NCBI GenBank assembly: GCA_951804985.1
Contig: OX638135.1
Location: 72,941,695 to 73,005,694, forward strand
Source of the DNA: Dryomyza anilis
Taxonomy: Eukaryota > Arthropoda > Insecta > Diptera > Dryomyzidae
Direction of reading: 5' to 3'
Length of the DNA: 64,000 nt
Shown: piece by piece, positions 42,533-54,211 of the stretch
How positions within the stretch are numbered: the stretch's first letter is position 1
How the letters are laid out: each line of letters starts with the position of its first letter
Notes under the pieces: generated by a model
The model's input: the letters and a program-made list of their open reading frames with translations, nothing else
Told to the model about the DNA's origin: nothing
The model's database searches: none
Translations under genes and position numbers: made by a program

Positions 42533-44388
42533 ATAAAATCAATGAATTTAATTTATCCCAATTTTGAAATGCTAAAACCAAAGTCTTATATACGAGATAA
42601 ATCAATGAGATTAAAAAATTAGGTACTAGATACCAAGATAAATACCAAAGAAATTTTGACATTGCATTATTATATGTTTTATTTGATTCTATTTATTATA
42701 CATTTTCTAAAAATAAAAACTTTTAAACCAATTGTTATTTTACTGTGTAGACAAATTTTATTATATACAGAAATGCTAAAATTCTAATAAGTTTTTAAAT
42801 ACATATTTGGAAATAAATTCGAAACTTTTTAGACCATTTTTGAAATATTTTTTTGTATTTAAGACATGAACATAGTCAAACTCACAACTGATATTACAAA
42901 CTTTTGAATCGGTTGTACTTTTAAATATTCGGTCCCTTTACCTAATTTGTGTTCTGTTGTTTTTTTTATAAACATAATGCAACAAAATTAATATTAATTA
43001 TTATTGCATACTAATTGTTTCTTTTTCGTAACTTTTTGAGAAGAAATCTGATAAAGACTATCTTGTGTATAAAACTCACAATATGTAATTTATTTTGTTT
43101 TTCGACGAAAAATGGTTAAAATAGCAAATTTCAAAACATAGAAAACTACCAGAAGTTTAGTAATTTTTATCGTTAGTTTAGACAATATCTATTATCTTTA
43201 AACTAATTTCCTGTTAATCATTAACTGTGTTCCCGTGGCGTGTGATCTAGAGCCAAAGCTCTATTATCTATAAAAACAAAAACACCAAGAAACAACTAGA
43301 ACCAGATCAAAACCTAGTTCTATCCAGTTCAAATGAATGCTTTCAAGTTTTCTCAAAATAGAACCGTTGTCGTTCCAGTGGCGTTCCAGCTTTATATCTT
43401 AAATGCTTTTAAAATAACTAAAAAAAAGTCAAATTATGGTTTGAGTATGGAGTAAAACAAATATTTTTCAAAATTACTTGTATTTTGAACCAATCCCGGG
43501 ATTCCGGGATTGAAAAGTGTTCAATCCCGAAATCTCGGGATTACGAAAACAGGTACAAATTGTATTTCCTACCTGTACCTCATAGGTGTTGGGTATAATT
43601 ATAACTTATCTAACTTAAATTTCAATTCATTTAAAAATATTTAGTAAAATTTTCGAGATCTCGTCGAGATTCGATATTCGATTCATTAACTCTATGTTAA
43701 ATGTTAAAGCTATCATCATAAAACTTTTACCGAATATATACATATTTTATATATTTCAAAATTTTAATAAAACATGATGTTATTTAATATGTCATATTGC
43801 ATACATATGTAAAGTAAATATATAAGTGTTTGGTATCATTAAAAGAAAGAGATATTTATGAATCTAAGGAATAATAATAATATCTAATAATATGTATATA
43901 GTTTCTGAACACTTTTTTTTGAAAAAGAATAAACAAAAATAATTTCCGAGGTTATTGAGAACAAACCTGCTATGGCATGTAGTGTGAAAGCAAAACTGGC
44001 AGGGTTATAGCAGGGTTAGGCAGTACGTGTGGAGGTAGGGACAGGCAGGTTATGGTATGCAATCGGGTGAAATTAAAAAGGTAGGGAATGGAAGGCAATG
44101 GGCAGGGAGCATAAATACATATTATATAGATCATGGATGGCCAGCAATACCGACTCCAACTAAGCTTCTTGTTGAGCACAACGATCACGAGCGTCGATGT
44201 TGAGTTGTTGGATTTGTACATGTATGTTCTTGCACTTACAAATATTTTAAGTGATCTTAGCTGAATACATGTGTTTGTCATTGTGGTCCGCTACACATGT
44301 GATTGAAGATAGCAATAAAATGTAAAATGCATCGGTCATACCAACGACCGTTTTTGTGATAGTTTTGGTACAACAAAAAGATTTGGTT
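42533..44388. other. Unassigned part of triplicated unit
   Basis: AT-rich. Noted inside: AATCCCGGGATTCCGGGATT with AATCCCGAAATCTCGGGATT (43493-43553, self-complementary); CCTCATAGGTGTTGGGTATAA (43579), a scrap of a DINE 3' end; and a GC-richer strip (43975-44110). Minus-strand frames of 70 and 103 codons here show no domain. Equivalent sequence recurs in units 2 and 3. Confidence 0.5.
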
Positions 44389-44568
44389 ATGGACACAAAG
44401 CTGGACACCACTGATGCAGACTTTTCATATCAAAAACTTCGGCGATTTGATAATTTTCTGCAATTCAACAAACCGACGGAAACGAAATGGCACAAAACTC
44501 AAAAAGGCGCGGCGTGTTATATATTCATATATCAACTATTTGCCTCATACAGGCACTTTTACTTTTAA
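44389..44568 (+). other. Possible short coding stretch at unit end
   Basis: From ATG 44389: MDTKLDTTDADFSYQKLRRF then LQFNKPTETKWHKTQKGAAC. The composition is more protein-like than its surroundings. The overlapping frame feeds the chimeric ORF. In unit 3 one base is missing (52315 region), which changes which frame is open. No domain recognised. Confidence 0.25.
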
Positions 44569-45430
44569 AAACTTCAAAACAAAAATTTCCAAAAAATGTT
44601 TTTTTAAGATGGAAATAGGGACTGGATCTGGAATTTTCTGCGACGCAATGCAAATTCACGAGTCACATAGACGTCACGATGACTGCAGTGTCTTTCAAGC
44701 AGAAATATTCGCGATAGATAAAGCAGCACAGATCATCCAAATAAAGAAAATGGATCCATCGGAGATTACAATCTTTGTGAATAGTCAGGCTGCCATCCTA
44801 GCACTAGACAATGCGATCATAAAATCGAGCACAGTACTCAACTGTCGCCGATCACTCAACATACTAAGTCAAACCCATGCGATAACCATATGCTGGGTTC
44901 CCGGACTTAGCAATATAGAAGGGAACGAACAATCCGATGAGCTAGCGCGACAGTGTTCTGCACGTAGAATAGAGGATGCATGCTCTTCAACTAGGATTCC
45001 ATTAGGTGTCCTAAGAAGGCATATTGACCTTAAAACGACGGAAAAACCAAACGCAAACTGGTTATCCAGAGACGACTGCATTATCTCACTTCGTCTCTGG
45101 CCACACACCAATGAAAAAAGAACAAAAAGCCTGATAAATAACAATAAAGAAGCTACCCGCATCCTCATCGGCGTCCTGACAGGACATTGTGCAATTGGCA
45201 CAATGGCGCACAGACTGGGCATCCCCGCGCCTGACTACTGCAGGAGCTGCAAAGAAGTTGAGGAAGTAGAATCAATAGTACATCTACTATGCGACTGTCC
45301 AAATCTCCAAACGCGCCGACTCCAGTACATGGGGAACAGGTTCTTTGGAGAACTGGAAAAAATAGTAGAAGTTCCGATTAAAAATCTACTAGGGTTCGTA
45401 AGAAGATCAGATTGGTTTCGAAGAAACTAA
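44414..45430 (+). CDS. Chimeric ORF: novel N-terminus fused to LINE RNase H
   Basis: 338 codons. Residues 1-65 (starting MQTFHIKNFGDLIIF, with RRKRNGTKLKKARRV basic patch) come from the end of unit 1. From residue 66 (MEIGTGSGIFC) the frame is the LINE RNase H and Cys/His knuckle of unit 2. The fusion was made by the tandem-duplication joint at 44605/44606. The first catalytic Asp of RNase H (FTDGS) lies upstream of the joint and is lost. The third catalytic position is Asn (FVNSQAA). Catalysis is therefore not expected; only the Cys/His knuckle and fold might be retained. Nothing shows that it is transcribed. Confidence 0.45.
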   Translation: MQTFHIKNFGDLIIFCNSTNRRKRNGTKLKKARRVIYSYINYLPHTGTFTFKNFKTKISKKCFFKMEIGTGSGIFCDAMQIHESHRRHDDCSVFQAEIFAIDKAAQIIQIKKMDPSEITIFVNSQAAILALDNAIIKSSTVLNCRRSLNILSQTHAITICWVPGLSNIEGNEQSDELARQCSARRIEDACSSTRIPLGVLRRHIDLKTTEKPNANWLSRDDCIISLRLWPHTNEKRTKSLINNNKEATRILIGVLTGHCAIGTMAHRLGIPAPDYCRSCKEVEEVESIVHLLCDCPNLQTRRLQYMGNRFFGELEKIVEVPIKNLLGFVRRSDWFRRN

Positions 45431-45880
45431 CCCACAGTTGTCAACAGAATATAGTTACCACAAAGATAAAAAGGGAACACAATGGACCACTAGGCCCCCG
45501 TGAGTGTTTGCTGATTAAATTTCAGCAAGCACCCCCTTACAAACCTAACCTAACCTATAGTTTATAGACTAAATAAAAATGGTCAATTTCTTTTTACCAT
45601 ATTAAAGAGAAAAGTGTTCAAATATGATTTAAATTAATACTCAATTTTAGTTTTTTATTTTAAAAATACATCATTTTCAAAGGTGGTTGTGCGCGAAAAG
45701 AAGGACTTAGAGAATACACATACAAAATTTTGTTCACAAATGGAATGAACGCCGTTAATTAAGACTCTGTCCATAATATATAGAATATAAAAAAATCACT
45801 ATTTTGTAATAGTACTGCAAACGACACGATATAAAATTCATTCCAGAGCTCTCAATACAAAACATAATAGAAAATTTAGT

Positions 45881-46459
45881 AAGGTTATTCACTAAACGGA
45901 GCAGTTGCGATGTAGAGTAGCAGTTTTGTCAAGTAGCAGTTGTGCAACAACAAAAATGGCAAAAACAAAAATTATCTGCTTATCTACTTCGCTAAAAGTT
46001 TGAGTTTACTTCGTGGTACTTTTGTAGTTTTTTAGTGATGCTGAATTTATGACTTTTGGGTACTTAATATTACAGACAGTGTTTGATTATTGAGTTGAAA
46101 TTCACCAAAATGCATTATATTTAAATGAAAATATATATTTTTATATAATGTCCACTGTTTTAAGAATAAATCTTAACGAGTTCCTATAAAAGGTATGAGT
46201 TTTTTTCTTAAATCAACATCACTAATCTAAATTTGTTTACTTTGTTTTAATTGAATTAAAAATAAGTAACTAAAGGCATACTTATATATTGTATATGGCC
46301 AATAAGTAACAAATCTGAAATTTAAATGAAACAAAAACATCTGTTTTTGGTACATCAAACTGAAAACTACCACACTACACAAATATGAAATAAGTGTGTT
46401 CACAAAATATGATACAATGCTAATGTACATCGGCAACTGCTCCGTTTCGTGAATACCTT
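45881..46459. mobile_element. TIR element, copy in unit 2, 23 bp shorter
   Basis: Same ends and TAGT flanks as 41927-42528; carries the 23-bp deletion that distinguishes unit 2. Confidence 0.78.
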
Positions 46460-46463
46460 TAGT

Positions 46464-48319
46464 ATAAAATCAATGAATTTAATTTATCCCAATTTTGAAA
46501 TGCTAAAACCAAAGTCTTATATACGAGATAAATCAATGAGATTAAAAAATTAGGTACTAGATACCAAGATAAATACCAAAGAAATTTTGACATTGCATTA
46601 TTATATGTTTTATTTGATTCTATTTATTATACATTTTCTAAAAATAAAAACTTTTAAACCAATTGTTATTTTACTGTGTAGACAAATTTTATTATATACA
46701 GAAATGCTAAAATTCTAATAAGTTTTTAAATACATATTTGGAAATAAATTCGAAACTTTTTAGACCATTTTTGAAATATTTTTTTGTATTTAAGACATGA
46801 ACATAGTCAAACTCACAACTGATATTACAAACTTTTGAATCGGTTGTACTTTTAAATATTCGGTCCCTTTACCTAATTTGTGTTCTGTTGTTTTTTTTAT
46901 AAACATAATGCAACAAAATTAATATTAATTATTATTGCATACTAATTGTTTCTTTTTCGTAACTTTTTGAGAAGAAATCTGATAAAGACTATCTTGTGTA
47001 TAAAACTCACAATATGTAATTTATTTTGTTTTTCGACGAAAAATGGTTAAAATAGCAAATTTCAAAACATAGAAAACTACCAGAAGTTTAGTAATTTTTA
47101 TCGTTAGTTTAGACAATATCTATTATCTTTAAACTAATTTCCTGTTAATCATTAACTGTGTTCCCGTGGCGTGTGATCTAGAGCCAAAGCTCTATTATCT
47201 ATAAAAACAAAAACACCAAGAAACAACTAGAACCAGATCAAAACCTAGTTCTATCCAGTTCAAATGAATGCTTTCAAGTTTTCTCAAAATAGAACCGTTG
47301 TCGTTCCAGTGGCGTTCCAGCTTTATATCTTAAATGCTTTTAAAATAACTAAAAAAAAGTCAAATTATGGTTTGAGTATGGAGTAAAACAAATATTTTTC
47401 AAAATTACTTGTATTTTGAACCAATCCCGGGATTCCGGGATTGAAAAGTGTTCAATCCCGAAATCTCGGGATTACGAAAACAGGTACAAATTGTATTTCC
47501 TACCTGTACCTCATAGGTGTTGGGTATAATTATAACTTATCTAACTTAAATTTCAATTCATTTAAAAATATTTAGTAAAATTTTCGAGATCTCGTCGAGA
47601 TTCGATATTCGATTCATTAACTCTATGTTAAATGTTAAAGCTATCATCATAAAACTTTTACCGAATATATACATATTTTATATATTTCAAAATTTTAATA
47701 AAACATGATGTTATTTAATATGTCATATTGCATACATATGTAAAGTAAATATATAAGTGTTTGGTATCATTAAAAGAAAGAGATATTTATGAATCTAAGG
47801 AATAATAATAATATCTAATAATATGTATATAGTTTCTGAACACTTTTTTTTGAAAAAGAATAAACAAAAATAATTTCCGAGGTTATTGAGAACAAACCTG
47901 CTATGGCATGTAGTGTGAAAGCAAAACTGGCAGGGTTATAGCAGGGTTAGGCAGTACGTGTGAAGGTAGGGACAGGCAGGTTATGGTATGAAATCGGGTG
48001 AAATTAAAAAGGTAGGGAATGGAAGGCAATGGGCAGGGAGCATAAATACATATTATATAGATCATGGATGGCCAGCAATACCGACTCCAACTAAGCTTCT
48101 TGTTGAGCACAACGATCACGAGCGTCGATGTTGAGTTGTTGGATTTGTACATGTATGTTCTTGCACTTACAAATATTTTAAGTGATCTTAGCTGAATACA
48201 TGTGTTTGTCATTGTGGTCCGCTACACATGTGATTGAAGATAGCAATAAAATGTAAAATGCATCGGTCATACCAACGACCGTTTTTGTGATAGTTTTGGT
48301 ACAACAAAAAGATTTGGTT
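46464..48319. other. Unassigned part of unit 2
   Basis: Counterpart of 42533-44388, with the same AATCCCGGGATT block at about 47424-47484. No gene. Confidence 0.5.
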
Positions 48320-48344
48320 ATGGACACAAAGCTGGACACCACTG

Positions 48345-49361
48345 ATGCAGACTTTTCATATCAAAAACTTCGGCGATTTGATAATTTTCTGCAATTCAAC
48401 AAACCGACGGAAACGAAATGGCACAAAACTCAAAAAGGCGCGGCGTGTTATATATTCATATATCAACTATTTGCCTCATACAGGCACTTTTACTTTTAAA
48501 AACTTCAAAACAAAAATTTCCAAAAAATGTTTTTTTAAGATGGAAATAGGGACTGGATCTGGAATTTTCTGCGACGCAATGCAAATTCACGAGTCACATA
48601 GACGTCACGACGACTGCAGTGTCTTTCAAGCAGAAATATTCGCGATAGATAAAGCAGCACAGATCATCCAAATAAAGAAAATGGATCCATCGGAGATTAC
48701 AATCTTTGTGAATAGTCAGGCTGCCATCCTAGCACTAGACAATGCGATCATAAAATCGAGCACAGTACTCAACTGTCGCCGATCACTCAACATACTAAGT
48801 CAAACCCATGCGATAACCATATGCTGGGTTCCCGGACTTAGCAATATAGAAGGGAACGAACAATCCGATGAGCTAGCGCGACAGTGTTCTGCACGTAGAA
48901 TAGAGGATGCATGCTCTTCAACTAGGATTCCATTAGGTGTCCTAAGAAGGCATATTGACCTTAAAACGACGGAAAAACCAAACGCAAACTGGTTATCCAG
49001 AGACGACTGCATTATCTCACGTCGTCTCTGGCCACACACCAATGAAAAAAGAACAAAAAGCCTGATAAATAACAATAAAGAAGCTACCCGCATCCTCATC
49101 GGCGTCCTGACAGGACATTGTGCAATTGGCACAATGGCGCACAGACTGGGCATCCCCGCGCCTGACTACTGCAGGAGCTGCAAAGAAGTTGAGGAAGTAG
49201 AATCAATAGTACATCTACTATGCGACTGTCCAAATCTCCAAACGCGCCGACTCCAGTACATGGGGAACAGGTTCTTTGGAGAACTGGAAAAAATAGTAGA
49301 AGTTCCGATTAAAAATCTACTAGGGTTCGTAAGAAGATCAGATTGGTTTCGAAGAAACTAA
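48345..49361 (+). CDS. Chimeric ORF, second copy
   Basis: Same fusion as 44414-45430, formed at the unit 2/unit 3 joint (48536/48537), 338 codons. It differs in the RNase H part by the Arg of SRRLWPH, where the first copy has Leu. It shares the missing first catalytic Asp and the Asn at the third position. Open in both copies, but the units are so similar that this says little about selection. Confidence 0.45.
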   Translation: MQTFHIKNFGDLIIFCNSTNRRKRNGTKLKKARRVIYSYINYLPHTGTFTFKNFKTKISKKCFFKMEIGTGSGIFCDAMQIHESHRRHDDCSVFQAEIFAIDKAAQIIQIKKMDPSEITIFVNSQAAILALDNAIIKSSTVLNCRRSLNILSQTHAITICWVPGLSNIEGNEQSDELARQCSARRIEDACSSTRIPLGVLRRHIDLKTTEKPNANWLSRDDCIISRRLWPHTNEKRTKSLINNNKEATRILIGVLTGHCAIGTMAHRLGIPAPDYCRSCKEVEEVESIVHLLCDCPNLQTRRLQYMGNRFFGELEKIVEVPIKNLLGFVRRSDWFRRN

Positions 49362-49811
49362 CCCACAGTTGTCAACAGAATATAGTTACCACAAAGATAA
49401 AAAGGGAACACAATGGACCACTAGGCCCCCGTGAGTGTTTGCTGATTAAATTTCAGCAAGCACCCCCTTACAAACCTAACCTAACCTATAGTTTATAAAC
49501 TAAATAAAAATGGTCAATTTCTTTTTACCATATTAAAGAGAAAAGTGTTCAAATATGATTTAAATTAATACTCAAATTTAGTTTTTTATTTTAAAAATAC
49601 ATCATTTTCAAAGGTGGTTGTGCGCGAAAAGAAGGACTTAGAGAATACACATACAAAATTTTGTTCACAAATGGAATGAACGCCGTTAATTAAGACTCTG
49701 TCCATAATATATAGAATATAAAAAAATCACTATTTTGTAATAGTACTGCAAACGACACGATATAAAATTCATTCCAGAGCTCTCAATACAAAACATAATA
49801 GAAAATTTAGT

Positions 49812-50413
49812 AAGGTTATTCACTAAACGGAGCAGTTGCGATGTAGAGTAGCAGTTTTGTCAAGTAGCAGTTGTGCAACAACAAAAATGGCAAAAACAAA
49901 AATTATCTGCTTATCTACTTCGCTAAAAGTTTGAGTTTACTTCGTGGTACTTTTGTAGTTTTTTAGTGATGCTGAATTTATGACTTTTGGGTACTTAATA
50001 TTACAGACAGTGTTTGATTATTGAGTTGAAATTCACCAAAATGCATTATATTTAAATGAAAATATATATTTTTATATAATGTCCACTGTTTTAAGAATAA
50101 ATCTTAACGAGTTCCTATAAAAGGTATGAGTTTTTTTCTTAAATCAACATCACTAATCTAAATTTGTTTACTTTGTTTTAATTATAATGTATTGATATGA
50201 GATATTGAATTAAAAATAAGTAACTAAAGGCATACTTATATATTGTATATGGCCAATAAGTAACAAATCTGAAATTTAAATGAAACAAAAACATCTGTTT
50301 TTGGTACATCAAACTGAAAACTACCACACTACACAAATATGAAATAAGTGTGTTCACAAAATATGATACAATGCTAATGTACATCGGCAACTGCTCCGTT
50401 TCGTGAATACCTT
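49812..50413. mobile_element. TIR element, copy in unit 3
   Basis: 602-bp copy with the same ends and TAGT flanks as 41927-42528. Confidence 0.78.
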
Positions 50414-50417
50414 TAGT

Positions 50418-52240
50418 ATAAAATCAATGAATTTAATTTATCCCAATTTTGAAATGCTAAAACCAAAGTCTTATATACGAGATAAATCAATGAGATTAAA
50501 AAATTAGGTACTAGATACCAAGATAAATACCAAAGAAATTTTGACATTGCATTATTATATGTTTTATTTGATTCTATTTATTATACATTTTCTAAAAATA
50601 AAAACTTTTAAACCAATTGTTATTTTACTGTGTAGACAAATTTTATTATATACAGAAATGCTAAAATTCTAATAAGTTTTTAAATACATATTTGGAAATA
50701 AATTCGAAACTTTTTAGACCATTTTTGAAATATTTTTTTGTATTTAAGACATGAACATAGTCAAACTCACAACTGATATTACAAACTTTTGAATCGGTTG
50801 TACTTTTAAATATTCGGTCCCTTTACCTAATTTGTGTTCTGTTGTTTTTTTTATAAACATAATGCAACAAAATTAATATTAATTATTATTGCATACTAAT
50901 TGTTTCTTTTTCGTAACTTTTTGAGAAGAAATCTGATAAAGACTATCTTGTGTATAAAACTCACAATATGTAATTTATTTTGTTTTTCGACGAAAAATGG
51001 TTAAAATAGCAAATTTCAAAACATAGAAAACTACCAGAAGTTTAGTAATTTTTATCGTTAGTTTAGACAATATCTATTATCTTTAAACTAATTTCCTGTT
51101 AATCATTAACTGTGTTCCCGTGGCGTGTGATCTAGAGCCAAAGCTCTATTATCTATAAAAACAAAAACACCAAGAAACAACTAGAACCAGATCAAAACCT
51201 AGTTCTATCCAGTTCAAATGAATGCTTTCAAGTTTTCTCAAAATAGAACCGTTGTCGTTCCAGTGGCGTTCCAGCTTTATATCTTAAATGCTTTTAAAAT
51301 AACTAAAAAAAAGTCAAATTATGGTTTGAGTATGGAGTAAAACAAATATTTTTCAAAATTACTTGTATTTTGAACCAATCCCGGGATTCCGGGATTGAAA
51401 AGTGTTCAATCCCGAAATCTCGGGATTACGAAAACAGGTACAAATTGTATTTCCTACCTGTACCTCATAGGTGTTGGGTATAATTATAACTTATCTAACT
51501 TAAATTTCAATTCATTTAAAAATATTTAGTAAAATTTTCGAGATCTCGTCGAGATTCGATATTCGATTCATTAACTCTATGTTAAATGTTAAAGCTATCA
51601 TCATAAAACTTTTACCGAATATATACATATTTTATATATTTCAAAATTTTAATAAAACATGATGTTATTTAATATGTCATATTGCATACATATGTAAAGT
51701 AAATATATAAGTGTTTGGTATCATTAAAAGAAAGAGATATTTATGAATCTAAGGAATAATAATAATATCTAATAATATGTATATAGTTTCTGAACACTTT
51801 TTTTTGAAAAAGAATAAACAAAAATAATTTCCGAGGTTATTGAGAACAAACCTGCTATGGCATGTAGTGTGAAAGCAAAACTGGCAGGGTTATAGCAGGG
51901 TTAGGCAGTACGTGTGGAGGTAGGGACAGGCAGGTTATGGTATGCAATCGGGTGAAATTAAAAAGGTAGGGAATGGAAGGCAATGGGCAGGGAGCATAAA
52001 TACATATTATATAGATCATGGATGGCCAGCAATACCGACTCCAACTAAGCTTCTTGTTGAGCACAACGATCACGAGCGTCGATGTTGAGTTGTTGGATTT
52101 GTACATGTATGTTCTTGCACTTACAAATATTTTAAGTGATCTTAGCTGAATACATGTGTTTGTCATTGTGGTCCGCTACACATGTGATTGAAGATAGCAA
52201 TAAAATGTAAAATGCATCGGTCATACCAACGACCGTTTTT
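50418..52240. other. Unassigned part of unit 3
   Basis: Counterpart of 42533-44388; no gene recognised. Confidence 0.5.
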
Positions 52241-52594
52241 GTGATAGTTTTGGTACAACAAAAAGATTTGGTTATGGACACAAAGCTGGACACCACTGAT
52301 GCAGACTTTTCATATAAAAACTTCGGCGATTTGATAATTTTCTGCAATTCAACAAACCGACGGAAACGAAATGGCACAAAACTCAAAAAGGCGCGGCGTG
52401 TTATATATTCATATATCAACTATTTGCCTCATACATGCACTTTTACTTTTAAAAACTTCAAAACAAAAATTTCCAAAAAATGTTTTTGTCCGCTACAGAC
52501 AGCCTACTTTTCCCTTCTATTTGGCTACTATATACTTAGATGCTTTTCAAAAAAAAAAAAAAAACCAAAACTTAATAACGTCTTTGCGTGCTAG
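52241..52594 (+). other. Unit 3 version of the chimeric N-terminus, unfused
   Basis: 117-codon frame from ATG 52241 (MIVLVQQKDLVMDTKLDTTD, ADFSYKNFGDLIIF) through the same basic patch, then leaving the unit into unique DNA without RNase H. It shows what lay at the original right border. The single-base difference near 52315 keeps a longer frame open than in units 1 and 2. Domain unknown; probably chance. Confidence 0.25.
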
Positions 52595-52780
52595 GTTTAG
52601 GCATGACCATACTAGTTTCCTGCTATAGGGAGTCTGCATTTTTTCAAAAATTCAAAATGCCTGCAATTTCCTCAAAACTGCTACTACAATAACAGTTTCC
52701 TTGCATATTTTTTGTCTCCGGATGGCAAAAAAACTGTAAATTTTATTATATATTACATCTAAATAAGTATTAACCTTATC

Positions 52781-52874
<94 letters not shown>

Positions 52875-54203
52875 TATATTGTGATATATAACGATTTTAA
52901 TCTAAGTCGCTTAAAAAAAATAAGTAAATTTGGAATAAATGCTGTCCTGCACATATACTTCGCCGGACAAAAAATAATTAAGGCTCTATAATAAGCAATA
53001 ATTCGTCCTTAAAATTGCTTACTTAAATTTTGACTTTGAAAACTTTTCTGTAGAGGGTCAAAGTTTAATAAAATAAAATTTTAACTTTGGCCAGTGTTAC
53101 CAGATTAGTTAAATAAATTTTGTAAAATTTTTATCGATTAAAATATTTCCAGTAATGTTATCTATCAAAAAATATCAGAAAAGTACATGTTACTGAAGAA
53201 AAAAAAATATTACGGAGATTTGCGTATAAGTCCAATTTTCAAAAATGGGAAAAAAATCTATTTATTAAACCATATAATTTAAAAACGGTTTTCGTTTTAT
53301 AATTTATGTGTTAATTTTTTATAAAAGTCCAATAGAAATATTTTGATTTCATGATAAAATGTACAATCTATGTATAAATATGTAAAATAAAGTCTTCAAA
53401 TGAAAACAAAAATTCATGTTCAAGTCTATATCTTTAGAACTAAAGAAGATATTTTATCAAATAAGTACATTTTCTTTAGATCTCAATGTAAGCTTTCTAT
53501 AAACAAAAGAATTTTAAAAATTGGATAATTTTTAGATTTTTACCAGTATTGAACAAAATGTTCATGAACAAATTTTAAAACTTAAGTTCTCTCAATTCTA
53601 TCTCTGTAGAGTGGTGCCACTTTTTGAGCTTTAGCTCAAAATCCGAGCTTTTTGAAATATTTTGAGCCGGCTATGAAAAAAATCCACGATTTTCGTAATT
53701 GAAACATTATTTTAATGGAATTTGTGATTTCGACTCACATTTATAGAAATCTACCGTAAAAATAGAGAAATTTGGTAATCTCAAATTTCATATTCTGAAT
53801 AAAATAATCCTACTTAAGATTTTAAAAGAAGTAAATATTTCGATTCAGATAACACTGACCTACATTCATTTTGGTGCAGTAAAAGTTGCAGCTAATATTG
53901 GATACATTTCTGGTGCTGATTTCGAAAATGGAATTAGTTTTGTCCAACTTGCTCTAGTTTTTTAGATATAGCAAATTTTTTGTTTTGGTCTTCTTTTATT
54001 TTAAAAATTCCATGCGATATTAGACGCAGAAAACATTGCTTAACATTAAACAATTTCCTTTATGCGTACAAAATTTTGTTAGCGATATATAAAAAAAAAA
54101 TCAAAAATTTTCCAAAAATACAGACTTTATTATGAATAAAATATTTAGTGTAAAAAATTTTAAAATGTATGTGGGGCATGAAATTTGGGCAGCTGATAAA
54201 GCT
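52488..54203. other. Unassigned DNA right of the triplication
   Basis: AT-rich. Contains the TA microsatellite (52784-52869) and a stretch at 53400-53600 (GATCTCAATGTAAGCTTTC, AACAAAAGAATTTTAAAAAT) that recurs at 34925-35200. GAAATTTGGGCAGCTGATAA (54180) recurs inverted near 59378. No gene seen. Confidence 0.45.
52784..52869. repeat. (TA)n microsatellite, ~43 repeats
   Basis: Uninterrupted alternating A/T for about 86 bp. Confidence 0.97.
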
Positions 54204-54211
54204 ATTGAGAT

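Larger units (their letters stand above)
40652..44605 (+). repeat. Tandem triplication, unit 1 (3954 bp)
   Basis: Begins at AAGATGGAAATAGGG in the LINE RNase H and runs through the LINE 3' end, a TIR element (41927-42528) and about 2 kb of unassigned DNA to CCAAAAAATGTTTTTTT. The sequence then restarts with AAGATGG. Units are over 99% identical by eye. Confidence 0.95.
44606..48536 (+). repeat. Tandem triplication, unit 2 (3931 bp)
   Basis: As unit 1, with a private 23-bp deletion after GTTTTAATT near 46250, private substitutions in the RNase H part (CACGATGACTGC, TCACTTCGTC) and changes near 47960-47992 (GTGTGAAGGTAG, ATGAAATCGG). These private differences argue against a simple assembly artefact. 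Confidence 0.95.
48537..52487 (+). repeat. Tandem triplication, unit 3 (last)
   Basis: As unit 1. It ends CCAAAAAATGTTTTT and continues into unique GTCCGCTACAGACAGCC, so the right border is at 52487. Private changes: TTTATAAACT at 49494, CAAATTTAG near 49574, loss of one base in CATATAAAAAC near 52315 and CATACATGCAC near 52432. Confidence 0.95.

Noticed and set aside
43970..44281. 103-codon minus-strand ORF present in all three tandem units
   Set aside because: Preserved only because the units are nearly identical; no domain and no sign of coding constraint.
53607..53625. hAT left end (AGTGGTGCCACTTTTTG)
   Set aside because: Resembles a hAT tip, but I could not find a matching inverted end or an 8-bp duplication.
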